From assembly GCA_026552835.1 (NCBI GenBank), contig JAPMTY010000004.1, positions 1 to 18,525 on the forward strand: a stretch of DNA of 18,525 nucleotides, in the 5' to 3' direction. Numbering within the stretch: the stretch's first letter is position 1; each line of letters starts with the position of its first letter. The translations under genes were made by a program, and so were the position numbers. Below, piece by piece: positions 7,427-14,832 of this stretch. The DNA is from Candidatus Methanoperedens sp. Its GTDB lineage: Archaea; Halobacteriota; Methanosarcinia; Methanosarcinales; Methanoperedenaceae. The notes below the pieces were generated by a model. The model ran no database searches, was not told the origin of the DNA, and saw only the letters and a program-made list of their open reading frames with translations.

Positions 7427-7440
7427 GTTATATTATTTAA
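7427..7440 (-). promoter_or_regulatory. TATA-like element for the zinc-finger microprotein
   Basis: On the minus strand TTAAATAATATAAC ends 18 nt before the ATG at 7409, suitable for a very short leader. The rest of the 7410-7621 gap is A+T-rich and noncoding as far as can be seen. Confidence 0.4.
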
Positions 7441-7590
7441 GCATTTGATAAGCGGCGTGAAAGTGAAAGTATTATTTTTCAACCGTTACTGTCAATTTTA
7501 ATGCGGAGCATATTGTTTTACTGTCACCTTATCAATTCATCGGAAGATTTCAAATTATCTAAACAGGAAGCATGGCAGCAATTCGCATTC

Positions 7591-7599
7591 TTTAAATAA
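7591..7599 (+). promoter_or_regulatory. TATA-like box for the four-helix membrane protein gene
   Basis: TTTAAATAA lies 23-31 nt before the ATG at 7622, the expected spacing for a leaderless archaeal transcript. Confidence 0.45.
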
Positions 7600-7621
7600 T
7601 TGCATTTTAATTATATGCTAC

Positions 7622-8197
7622 ATGCGAAAAAATCTACTGCCTCTTTCAATAACAAATTTTTCAAAAACCCATTCGGATGAGATAGCGAAATTAAAAAGGG
7701 ATATAAGTGATAGTTTATACATGGGTTATTTTTTAATGATATTACTTTTCATAGCCGAAGCTTTTATAAAACTATTCTTACTGTTAAATCCAAATAAAGA
7801 ACCAGATTATGAATCTATTATATCTTTTGGAGAAAGAGGGACAATTCTAATAGCTACGTTGGCATTATTGACTTTTACATATGCTTTGGCATTGGATAAT
7901 AATACAGAAAAAAAAGAAGCCGTTCGAAAAAGTGGTGAATATTTTCTAAAATCTGTTTTAAACTTTGTTATTGGCTTGTTATTTTTGATTGGGTTTAGAG
8001 ATATTCTAACCAAACCTCCTTCTAATACATTCGGGTTGCCAGATTTTGTAATTGCATCACCATTTTTTATTGGAATGTTGGTACTTATTTTCGGCGGATT
8101 GGCAATGCTTATTTTATCTGCATTATATCTTGCTCAAGGGCTTATTGGCTTAATAAAATCGTTAAAAAATGAAAAGCCCGATAAGGTAGTTAAATGA
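7622..8197 (+). CDS. Four-helix membrane protein of unknown function
   Basis: The 191-residue protein has a charged N-terminal segment, then hydrophobic helices at about 33-56, 73-92, 110-127 and 147-170, and a lysine-rich C-terminal tail. Acidic and basic residues between helices 2 and 3 (NNTEKKEAVRKS) probably form a cytoplasmic loop. No enzymatic or transport motif was seen and I do not recognise a family. The gene is more A+T-rich than the aconitase gene to its right and is flanked by other small membrane protein genes. Its TGA overlaps an ATG at 8194 that opens a 33-codon frame. The TATA-like box upstream supports the start. Confidence 0.75.
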   Translation: MRKNLLPLSITNFSKTHSDEIAKLKRDISDSLYMGYFLMILLFIAEAFIKLFLLLNPNKEPDYESIISFGERGTILIATLALLTFTYALALDNNTEKKEAVRKSGEYFLKSVLNFVIGLLFLIGFRDILTKPPSNTFGLPDFVIASPFFIGMLVLIFGGLAMLILSALYLAQGLIGLIKSLKNEKPDKVVK

Positions 8198-8295
8198 AAA
8201 ATATATTTAAAGAAAATTCACTGAAAAACATGCATCTACCAAAATCGGAAAGGATGCAGAAGCTTACTCAATCTGTCTTTTTATTAAAAATATAA
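8194..8295 (+). CDS. Very short open frame coupled by ATGA to the preceding gene (doubtful)
   Basis: An ATG at 8194 overlaps the stop of the four-helix protein gene as ATGA and opens 33 codons (MKNIFKENSLKNMHLPKSER and onward) to a TAA at 8293-8295. The product would be basic and has no recognisable motif. Its last 32 bp overlap the 3' end of the opposite gene. The coupling arrangement is the only evidence, so this may be chance. Confidence 0.2.
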   Translation: MKNIFKENSLKNMHLPKSERMQKLTQSVFLLKI

Positions 8296-8443
8296 TAGCA
8301 GTTGTTACAAAAAGAGCACCGATAAGGGCGTAATAAAAATTAACAAATCCTGATATAAAAACGTCTTTTATAACTGTATAAACTGTAAAAAATAATAGTA
8401 TTCCAGTGAAATAAAAGTTCCATTCTTTTTCTTTATATGCCAT
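8264..8443 (-). CDS. Small two-helix membrane protein
   Basis: From the ATG at 8443 (MAYKEKEWNFYFTG) the product is 59 residues with two hydrophobic helices (about 9-26 and 30-53) and a short basic end. A GTG at 8455 would add four residues. The TATA-like sequence at 8475-8482 fits either start. Function unknown. It lies between the four-helix membrane protein gene (convergent) and the aconitase gene, in an area otherwise made of small membrane proteins. Confidence 0.6.
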   Translation of the reverse strand: MAYKEKEWNFYFTGILLFFTVYTVIKDVFISGFVNFYYALIGALFVTTAIIFLIKRQIE

Positions 8444-8474
8444 ATTTCGACCCACTTATAAATTGACGAGCTAC

Positions 8475-8482
8475 TATAAATC
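8475..8482 (-). promoter_or_regulatory. TATA-like box for the two-helix protein gene
   Basis: On the minus strand GATTTATA lies 32-39 nt before the ATG at 8443 and 20-27 nt before the alternative GTG at 8455. A second TATA-like sequence (AATTTATAAG) lies closer to the gene, too close to serve the ATG. Confidence 0.35.
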
Positions 8483-8539
8483 TGCACCGCAAAGCACTTT
8501 ACTTTAGATGAAATTTAACACCAACACACTATACCGCCT

Positions 8540-10996
8540 TTATAAATACGAAATATACTCTTCGTGTGTGGGTATCCTTCCCAAAATAGCGACAACCGCA
8601 GCAAGTTCTGCCGAGCCGAGATACACCTTTGCATTTTTACCCATCCGGTTATCAAAATTCCGCGTGGATGTCGAGAATACCACTGCATTATCTGCAACCC
8701 TTGCCTGGTTGCCCATGCACAGGCTGCATCCCGGTATCTCCATCCTTGCGCCGAGTTCTTTCAACCTGGAATAATCGCCCGTTTCCTTCATGTGTTTTTC
8801 GATAAGCCTTGTCGGCGGGGCAATCCACGTTTTTGATGCGATGCTGTTAGCTTTCCTGAGTATCGCGGCAGCCCTGTCAAACTGTTCGAGCCCTATCATG
8901 CATGACCCGATAAATACCTCATCGATTTTTTCACCGGCTGCAAGCGAGAGCGGTTTTATGTAATCAGGGTCGTTGGGACATGCAAGAAGAGGTTCGGTTA
9001 TTTGCGACAGGTCAATCTCTATAATGTCGGCATATTCCGCATCAGCGTCTGCATGAAGGAGCGAGGGCTGCTTTAGCCATTCTTCCATCGCCTTAATGCG
9101 CGTTTGCAGCGCTTTTGATGGATATCCCTCGCTGACAAGCGCTCTTAGTATGGAAATATTCGTCTTGAGATAAGACAAAACCTGCTCCTGCGACAGGGCG
9201 ATTACCGCGGCTTCAGCCGAGCGCTCGGCTGATGAATCCGTAAGTTCAAAAGCTTGCTCGACTGTAAGGCCGGGAAGTCCTTCTATCTCGATAATCCTGC
9301 CGTTGAAGATGTTCTTTTTGTTTTTCTTTTCAAGGCTGAGCTTGCCCTGTTTTAGTGCAAAATACGGGATGGCATTGACAACGTCCCGTAAAAAAATACC
9401 TTTCCCGGTCGCGCCCTTCCACCTGACAAGCACGCTTTGCGGCATGTCAAGCGGCATGACACCGAGAGCTGCAGCAAAAGCCACAAGACCGCTTCCGGCA
9501 GGGAATGAGATGCCTATCGGGAAACGCGTATGGCTGTCGCCCCCGGTTCCCACGGTATCGGGGAGAAGCATCCTGTTCAGCCATGAATGGATTATGCCAT
9601 CCCCGGGTTTCAGGACAACTGCGCCTCTTTCTTTGAAAAACCTGGCAAGTTCTGTATGCATTACCCTATCGGCGGGTGTCGGATATGCGGCAGTATGACA
9701 GAAAGACTGCATGACCAGAGGCGCTTCGAATTCAAGGCAGACAAGCTCTTTTATTTCGTCTGCGGTCATGGGGCCTGTTGTGTCCTGTGAGCCCACAGTC
9801 GTGATTTTCGGAAGACATGCCTGCCCCGGACGCACGCCGGGAAGACCGCATGCTTTACCCACTATTTTCTGGGCAAGGGTATAACCGCTACCTGAAAGCG
9901 GCGGCTCAGCAGGTTTAATGAAAATATCATATTTTTCTCCGAGGGCATCGCCGGCTTTTCTTGTAAGCTCTTTCCCGATTATCAAAAGAAGCCTGCCGCC
10001 AGCCCTGTATTCATCAGGAAGCGTTTCGGGTTCAAGGTTAAATGCTGCCGCCTCGCCGTCTTCACCACGAATCCTTCCGTTTTCGAAATCTATTGTAACC
10101 ACCATTCCAGTTTCAAGCCCTGACACATCGCATCTTATTGGAAGGGCGCCGCTGTCCCGTGCCGTGTTAAAAAAAATGGGTGCTATCTGGCTTCCCAGGA
10201 CAACCCCGCCTTTTCGTTTATTAGGGACGCCGGGAATGTCTTCCCCTATCCACCAGATAAGTGAATTTGCTGCCGATTTCCTGCTGCTGCCTGTCCCGAC
10301 TACGTCTGCCGCGAACGCAACCGGATAACCCTGTTTTTTGAGATCCCTGAGTTCCGAAAGCGCGCCCGGATAGCGGGATTCGAGCATGGAAAGGGCGTGG
10401 AGCGGGATATCTGGACGCGTCCCCGCATGCGAAGCCGGTGATAAATCGTCGGTATTGACCTCGCCCGGTACTTTAAAAATTATAACTTTTTGAACTTTTG
10501 GGATTCCGGCGCTGTTGGTGAACCATTCGGCTTTTGCCCAGCTTTCGAGGACTTTTCTGGCATTGGGATTTGTCCGGGCAAGCTTGTTGATCTTATCAAA
10601 GAAGCCGAATATCAAAATGGTATTCGACAGGGCATGTACAGCCTCATCCGCAAGCTCTTTGTTTTCAAGTAATTCAATAAGCGTTTCGATATTATACCCG
10701 CCTTTCATCGTGCCAAGAAGCCTGACAGCTTCACGGGGCATGAGTATCGGGGAAGATTTCTCGCGAAGCGCCAGATTCCTTAAGAGCTTTGCTTTTTCAA
10801 GCGCCGCAGGGTCAACGCCCGGTGGGATATGTTCTTTTAAGAGTTCGAGGATGAAGTCTTCCATGCCGGCGGGAGGGGCGATGACTAATTCCGAGAGGGC
10901 TTTTACCTGTTCCGCGTTCAGGGGGAGGGGCGGGATTCCGAGGTTTTGCCTCTCAGCAATGTGTTTTTTATAATTGTTTAGAGCTTCGGGGAACAT
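8540..10996 (-). CDS. acnB: Aconitate hydratase B (bifunctional aconitase/2-methylisocitrate dehydratase type)
   Basis: The protein interconverts citrate and isocitrate through cis-aconitate with a [4Fe-4S] cluster. From the ATG at 10996 it has 818 residues and matches bacterial AcnB along its whole length: the N-terminal HEAT-like domain (KKHIAERQNLGIPPLPLNAEQ), the swivelling domain (DVVGTGSSRKSA at 231-242), SFCHTAAYP at 431-439, and GGDSHTRFPIGISFPAGSG at 485-503. The cluster ligands Cys699, Cys757 and Cys760 are present in GSCM and PGCSLCMGNQ. STSTRN at 775-780 is also conserved. It stops soon after HEEYISYL, about 27 residues short of the E. coli enzyme, which seems a natural tail difference. 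The frame is open 81 codons upstream but that segment has no AcnB similarity. In an archaeon without a full TCA cycle it would feed 2-oxoglutarate synthesis. Confidence 0.95.
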   Translation of the reverse strand: MFPEALNNYKKHIAERQNLGIPPLPLNAEQVKALSELVIAPPAGMEDFILELLKEHIPPGVDPAALEKAKLLRNLALREKSSPILMPREAVRLLGTMKGGYNIETLIELLENKELADEAVHALSNTILIFGFFDKINKLARTNPNARKVLESWAKAEWFTNSAGIPKVQKVIIFKVPGEVNTDDLSPASHAGTRPDIPLHALSMLESRYPGALSELRDLKKQGYPVAFAADVVGTGSSRKSAANSLIWWIGEDIPGVPNKRKGGVVLGSQIAPIFFNTARDSGALPIRCDVSGLETGMVVTIDFENGRIRGEDGEAAAFNLEPETLPDEYRAGGRLLLIIGKELTRKAGDALGEKYDIFIKPAEPPLSGSGYTLAQKIVGKACGLPGVRPGQACLPKITTVGSQDTTGPMTADEIKELVCLEFEAPLVMQSFCHTAAYPTPADRVMHTELARFFKERGAVVLKPGDGIIHSWLNRMLLPDTVGTGGDSHTRFPIGISFPAGSGLVAFAAALGVMPLDMPQSVLVRWKGATGKGIFLRDVVNAIPYFALKQGKLSLEKKNKKNIFNGRIIEIEGLPGLTVEQAFELTDSSAERSAEAAVIALSQEQVLSYLKTNISILRALVSEGYPSKALQTRIKAMEEWLKQPSLLHADADAEYADIIEIDLSQITEPLLACPNDPDYIKPLSLAAGEKIDEVFIGSCMIGLEQFDRAAAILRKANSIASKTWIAPPTRLIEKHMKETGDYSRLKELGARMEIPGCSLCMGNQARVADNAVVFSTSTRNFDNRMGKNAKVYLGSAELAAVVAILGRIPTHEEYISYL

Positions 10997-11020
10997 TTCG
11001 TGCCTGAAGAGGTTTGCTAT

Positions 11021-11033
11021 GTCTATTAATTTA
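11021..11033 (-). promoter_or_regulatory. TATA-like element for acnB
   Basis: On the minus strand GTTAAATTAATAG lies 25-37 nt before the ATG at 10996. This favours that ATG as a near-leaderless start over the far-upstream open frame. Confidence 0.4.
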
Positions 11034-11066
11034 ACGCAGAAGGGACAGGCTGATGAATAGTTTAAA

Positions 11067-11084
11067 ACACGGAGAGCACAGGGA
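11067..11084 (+). repeat. Nonamer repeat pair, left side of the A+T-rich gene
   Basis: ACACGGAGA and GCACAGGGA form two consecutive 9-nt units of consensus NCAC(A/G)(G/A)(A/G)GA. The same type of unit occurs in reverse orientation at 12424-12441. The rest of 10997-11253 shows the acnB promoter and no convincing gene. Confidence 0.45.
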
Positions 11085-11253
11085 AAAGGTAATTGAATGA
11101 AAGGCCATGTGGTTAAGATAAGATACGATGGAAAATGACAAGAAGATTTAAGATTTGAACACGTTAAGAATAAGATATTATGAACTTCTATAGGATTGAT
11201 GGCAATAGAGTGTATGTAATAGAATATCAGTGATTGCATAGAGATTGAATTTT

Positions 11254-12288
11254 ATGTCCGAAGAAAATAATATTCAGGATCGTATTAAAATCATATTTGA
11301 TAAAGAAAGTCATCAGTGGTTCAGAAGATTTGAATATAATTATCAGCCAAAAACAGAGTTGAATCCTTCCTCGAATTGGCGTTTAAAATGGGATACTTAT
11401 GATGCTCTAAAAAAATTATATAATATTGCTGAAAAAGATAGTAAATCCAGAGCGATATTTGATGATACTATTAAAGAGGAACTAATGAAAGAAAGCTGTG
11501 CATCATCATTAGCTTTCTATTTCTTATTGAAAATTGGGAGAAATAAGGAAATAATTGAAATAATTGAAAAAAGACAAAATAAAATTTTTTTAATATATCC
11601 AAATGATAATTATGGTACTTCAATGGAATATACTTACAGCAAAAAAGCACTATTTGTGGATATTCAATGGATTCTGCATTGCGAACCAATATATTTTGAT
11701 GATTATACTTTAAATAACCTGCAAAGATTAAATAAAATAAATAAAATATCTAACAATGAGAATTTGGACACAGAAATTGATTCAATAAGGTTTAGTCGAT
11801 TGCAGAATGAGCTTGAGGGAGTTAATGAAGAAATAAATATTCATAAAGAGAAAGTTATAGATATCATTTCAAAATTTGGTTTTTCTTCTGAACTTGGAAA
11901 ATTTTTATTAGAAATTGATAAAACATCTGAATTGCCAGATTGGGAAACAATCAATAGCGGTATGATAAGCAATCTCAGAGCCTTTTTTGAAGAATTAACT
12001 AAAAATATTGCTATGCGAATCAAACAAATTACTAAGAAAGAGTATCCAAATGACCCAAAAAAAGGCCACATAGGTAATTTAAGGGCATATATCAAAAATA
12101 ATCTTAAGCTATCAGATTATGATGATAAATTAATTGATGGTTTTGTAAACATTTTACATAAAGAAGGTGGTCATGCATTTCTTTCTGAGAGAAGATATTT
12201 TTTATTAGCAAAAAATATTGGAATAGAAATTGCTTATTTTTTACTATCCAAATTAGAAGATTTTTCTGAAGGAAAAATAAGAGATTGA
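11254..12288 (+). CDS. A+T-rich hypothetical protein, possible HEPN-like C-terminal region
   Basis: The 344-residue protein (ATG 11254; an in-frame TTG at 11245 would add three residues) has no signal peptide and no membrane helix. It looks like an all-helical, charged, soluble protein: Lys, Glu, Asn and Ile dominate. The C-terminal segment (about 245-335) with KKGHIGNLRAYIKN and then KEGGHAFLSERRYFLLAKN resembles helical C-terminal regions seen in HEPN/abortive-infection-type proteins, but there is no clear RxxxxH catalytic motif, so this is only a hint. The gene is visibly far more A+T-rich than acnB and the downstream surface-protein gene, and it is flanked by inverted nonamers and a G+C-rich island. 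This points to recent acquisition. Function not assigned. Confidence 0.65.
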   Translation: MSEENNIQDRIKIIFDKESHQWFRRFEYNYQPKTELNPSSNWRLKWDTYDALKKLYNIAEKDSKSRAIFDDTIKEELMKESCASSLAFYFLLKIGRNKEIIEIIEKRQNKIFLIYPNDNYGTSMEYTYSKKALFVDIQWILHCEPIYFDDYTLNNLQRLNKINKISNNENLDTEIDSIRFSRLQNELEGVNEEINIHKEKVIDIISKFGFSSELGKFLLEIDKTSELPDWETINSGMISNLRAFFEELTKNIAMRIKQITKKEYPNDPKKGHIGNLRAYIKNNLKLSDYDDKLIDGFVNILHKEGGHAFLSERRYFLLAKNIGIEIAYFLLSKLEDFSEGKIRD

Positions 12289-12299
12289 GCACCAAGCAA

Positions 12300-12393
12300 C
12301 CCGCATCCACGCACACCGCCAGCCGCGCAGTCCAAGCCCGCATCCCCTGATAGAGACGGCGCGCCCCGGAGGCGACCCTGCGAACTGCGCCGC
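12300..12393. other. G+C-rich noncoding island with direct repeat and potential hairpin
   Basis: Immediately after the A+T-rich gene the base composition jumps. CCCGCATCC occurs at 12300-12308 and again at 12337-12345. Further right, CGGCGC and GCGCCG arms about 23 nt apart could pair around a G+C-rich loop, and CCGCGG is palindromic. No gene with recognisable motifs was found in 12289-12579; open frames crossing it on the minus strand read as low-complexity Arg/Ala/Cys sequence. Confidence 0.45.
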
Positions 12394-12423
12394 GGTTTCG
12401 CAAGAGGATTGATTTGTCAATTT

Positions 12424-12441
12424 TCTTTGTGTTCTCTGTGG
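12424..12441 (-). repeat. Nonamer repeat pair, right side of the A+T-rich gene
   Basis: On the minus strand this reads CCACAGAGA then ACACAAAGA, two 9-nt units of the same consensus as at 11067-11084 but in the opposite orientation. Confidence 0.45.
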
Positions 12442-12508
12442 TTTTTCAATACAAGCGCCTTGTCCAGTGTGCTTTTGTAAAATCCAATCAGAGACAGTAA
12501 AAAAGTCT

Positions 12509-12574
12509 GGTTTAACAATTCTTTGCGTACTTTGCGCCTTTGCGGTGAAAACCCGCAACGCCAGGAACGCAAAG
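12509..12574. repeat. Dispersed intergenic repeat, copy B, with nested stem-loop
   Basis: It shares 20 identical bases (12519-12538) with 6771-6790 and weaker similarity either side. In this copy CTTTGCGT (12521-12528) can pair with ACGCAAAG (12567-12574), enclosing a second stem TTGCGG (12540-12545) with CCGCAA (12553-12558) around a 7-nt loop. The structure lies just beyond the stop of the convergent seven-helix protein gene, where it could mark the end of that transcript. Confidence 0.55.
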
Positions 12575-12579
12575 TTACC

Positions 12580-13335
12580 TCAACTCTTATGACTATATAA
12601 TTGCCTGGATAATTTTCGCAGCATCTGTGTCAGCACCAGCATGGCCAGAATTGCAAAAACCCCAAACATTGTTTCAAATGATTCAATAACATGGTAGGAT
12701 ATAGGATTGCCTTCAAGCTCTAAAAGTCTTAATAATTTCCAGATTATAGCAAAAAACGCCGAGAACTGGAATAACATAAATACCTTAACAAAATTACCCG
12801 TCGCCTGCGCTCCAAGCATATACGTTGTGTAAACGGTTATTGAACCTCCGATTAGCCATACGAGACTTTCATTAAAAAGCATAAAATTTTCCAGATTGCC
12901 CGGCGCTGTTGAATATCCATAAAACCAGACAACAGGAACAAGTAAAGCCAAAACAAACGGCGTATATGTCACCATTTTTCCGCTCTCCTTCCTGCACAGC
13001 CTCATGTAAATCGAGAATAACGCGGATGACATGAAAATTGCTGCCCAGGTGCCGAAAATATATCTTACGGAACCTATAAGAGGGGATGCACTGAAATGTC
13101 CAAGTTCACGTATCCCGAAAAAGAGAAATGTCAGGAATAAAAATGTCCACGGCGTGCCGCCCACTTTCCATATATTTCTGTACCTGTAAGCTATGGCAAC
13201 AAGAACCAGCGACAGCCACCAGAAAGTATTTGAAAGTATGACATGCCAGTCCACGCTATCTTCAAGTCCTAAGTTCGGGATAAAAATCATTTCTTGATTA
13301 ATATACATGCAGGTATTTATTTCCTTCTTTCCCAT
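12580..13335 (-). CDS. Seven-helix membrane protein of unknown function
   Basis: From the ATG at 13335 (MGKKEINTCMY) the product is 251 residues with seven probable membrane helices at about 34-50, 62-77, 89-110, 123-140, 156-175, 183-203 and 220-238, and a short basic cytoplasmic tail. I chose this start because GGGGAGAG lies a suitable distance ahead; the frame is open 15 codons more. Motifs such as FGIRELGHFSAS after helix 2 and helix 6 SAFFAIIWKLLRLLE might be useful for family matching, but I recognise no transporter or enzyme. Seven-helix sensor domains of archaeal signalling proteins have a similar size, but no kinase or output domain follows. It is divergent from the PGF-CTERM surface protein gene (69 bp between starts), so the two may share regulation. 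Confidence 0.8.
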   Translation of the reverse strand: MGKKEINTCMYINQEMIFIPNLGLEDSVDWHVILSNTFWWLSLVLVAIAYRYRNIWKVGGTPWTFLFLTFLFFGIRELGHFSASPLIGSVRYIFGTWAAIFMSSALFSIYMRLCRKESGKMVTYTPFVLALLVPVVWFYGYSTAPGNLENFMLFNESLVWLIGGSITVYTTYMLGAQATGNFVKVFMLFQFSAFFAIIWKLLRLLELEGNPISYHVIESFETMFGVFAILAMLVLTQMLRKLSRQLYSHKS

Positions 13336-13344
13336 AATCAAAAT

Positions 13345-13352
13345 TCTCTCCC
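13345..13352 (-). promoter_or_regulatory. Ribosome binding site deciding the start of the seven-helix protein
   Basis: On the minus strand GGGGAGAG ends 9 nt before the ATG at 13335. It supports this ATG over the in-frame Met codons upstream (13380, 13371) and downstream (for example MYINQEM). Confidence 0.4.
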
Positions 13353-13388
13353 CGAAAAGATTATTTACCATACAATACAATAATATTC

Positions 13389-13394
13389 AGGAGG
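13389..13394 (+). promoter_or_regulatory. Strong Shine-Dalgarno site of the surface protein gene
   Basis: AGGAGG lies 10 nt before the ATG at 13405. This is the best ribosome binding site in a window where most genes lack one, suggesting this message has a real leader and high translation. Confidence 0.65.
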
Positions 13395-13404
13395 AACGGG
13401 ATAT

Positions 13405-14658
13405 ATGAATAAAATAATAAAACTAATCGCAGTCGTTCTTGTACTTACTATGCTGACGCTGCCGGTTCTAGGTCAGATGAATAGCGGCAACGGGAACAGT
13501 GCGGATTCGGGCAGGAATGATTCGAACAAAAATAATCCAGGCATGATGGATAATAGCAATAAAGATAACAGATCGATCGATTCTAACAATAACGACAACA
13601 ACTTGATGCGCGAAAAGGCAAGCGAAATGTTTGACAACGGAAGCAGAATGCGCGACAATGAGGGCGTTAAAGGAATGGGGTTCATGCACCGCGGAGACAA
13701 CAGCTACGGCAGCTACGTAACCTTTACAGTGGACAATACCACCGGAAATGTGTTGAATTTCGGTATCGCAGGCATCGCTGTCTTTGATTCAATAAACATC
13801 CAGGGATTTAATTTTGCAGTTTCAAGAACAGAAGGAGCACAAACAAAAATTTCCAACGCCGATGGCTCGATCGTCATCCAGATTCATGACAACCCTGCCG
13901 CCGTAATCGAAATCAATGCAGATAGCAATATCACTCTGGTATTTAATCTTGCAGCAGGGGTAACAGCAACCCGACAGGATAATACCATAACCATCACGGC
14001 AGGAAACATAACAGCATTCATTGTTTCAGAAAAGGCAACTTCAAATATTGCAGGAAGCCAGGTCACTATTAACACTAATGGAAATGTAGTCTTCAGGGCT
14101 TCTCCAATCAATATGCCACATGATAATATGGAAGGGCGGTTCATGGGAGAAGTCGTGACAAAGCGGGCTGGAGCCGAAGTCTCGGTCGGGGAATCCGATA
14201 AGTCCTCGGTTGTCAACTATTCAGAAGACCTGAATGTCTCAGTGGATTCGATACAGAGTGACCGTATGAGAATGACGGTAGAATCTTCTAACCATTCAGG
14301 TAAATTCATCCTTATGAATCTTGACAATACCTCACTCACATGGAATGCAGGGCAACCCATAACCCTGTATCTTGACAATAAACCGTTGAAGCAGGTAATG
14401 ACTGAACAGGATTTGTATAATGCAACCGAATCCTCATTCTGGCTTAACATGACCGGAGGAAATAAAATACAGGCGTTGATTTATATTGCAAGTTTCTCAA
14501 CGCACACGGTGGATGTCGTGGTAGGCACGCCAACCACGACACCGACGGCAGCACAAACAACAACACCAGCCACAACCCCAAAAACACCCGGGTTTGAGAT
14601 AGCACTTGGAGCGCTTGGAACTGTAGCTGCTGCATACATGATGAGACGGAGAATATAA
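13405..14658 (+). CDS. Secreted surface protein with PGF-CTERM sorting signal
   Basis: The 417-residue protein has a signal peptide (MNKIIKLIAVVLVLTMLTLP, likely cleaved near residue 23), a low-complexity Asn/Asp/Ser-rich region (about 25-70), a beta-rich ectodomain (about 100-370) with repeated short strands and many N-x-S/T sites, and a threonine/proline stalk at 375-394. The C-terminus is a textbook PGF-CTERM signal: PGF at 395-397, a hydrophobic helix, and a terminal RRR. In archaea this is cleaved by the archaeosortase ArtA and replaced by a lipid anchor, so the mature protein should be displayed on the cell surface. No archaeosortase is in the window. The ectodomain is not recognised; the Asn-rich spacer after the signal peptide is unusual. 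It is followed by a T-rich tract. Confidence 0.85.
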   Translation: MNKIIKLIAVVLVLTMLTLPVLGQMNSGNGNSADSGRNDSNKNNPGMMDNSNKDNRSIDSNNNDNNLMREKASEMFDNGSRMRDNEGVKGMGFMHRGDNSYGSYVTFTVDNTTGNVLNFGIAGIAVFDSINIQGFNFAVSRTEGAQTKISNADGSIVIQIHDNPAAVIEINADSNITLVFNLAAGVTATRQDNTITITAGNITAFIVSEKATSNIAGSQVTINTNGNVVFRASPINMPHDNMEGRFMGEVVTKRAGAEVSVGESDKSSVVNYSEDLNVSVDSIQSDRMRMTVESSNHSGKFILMNLDNTSLTWNAGQPITLYLDNKPLKQVMTEQDLYNATESSFWLNMTGGNKIQALIYIASFSTHTVDVVVGTPTTTPTAAQTTTPATTPKTPGFEIALGALGTVAAAYMMRRRI

Positions 14659-14720
14659 GGGTCTTTTTGGCGCCATGAACTAAGGGACAGCTTTCCTGGA
14701 ATGGCTGGCCAAAATACCCA

Positions 14721-14735
14721 TTTTTACTTTTTTTT
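14721..14735 (+). terminator. T-rich tract after the PGF-CTERM gene
   Basis: TTTTTACTTTTTTTT begins 62 nt after the stop codon and fits U-rich archaeal termination. Between it and the HerA-like gene I see only the dyad at 14833-14851. Confidence 0.45.
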
Positions 14736-14832
14736 CAATGCTTTTGCTGATAGACGAGACTTGTCCTCAAATCGCAACATGCCGTAACTGTTTGAAAGGC
14801 GCATCGAAATTCCCTCTCCAGATATACTAAAG

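Noticed and set aside
10997..11239. 81-codon N-terminal extension of acnB
   Set aside because: AcnB similarity starts just after ATG 10996, the extension runs through the nonamer repeat and the TATA-like box, and its translation looks noncoding.
11067..12441. Nonamer units as a CRISPR array or transposon ends
   Set aside because: Units are only 9 nt, few in number, and there are no spacers, cas genes, transposase or clear target duplication.
12289..12558. Minus-strand open frames across the G+C-rich island
   Set aside because: They read as Arg/Ala/Cys-rich low-complexity sequence without motifs or a convincing start and cross the repeat units.
13468..13700. Antisense open frames over the Asn-rich part of the surface protein gene
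   Set aside because: They are a by-product of the repeated Asn/Asp codons on the other strand; no start signals or motifs.
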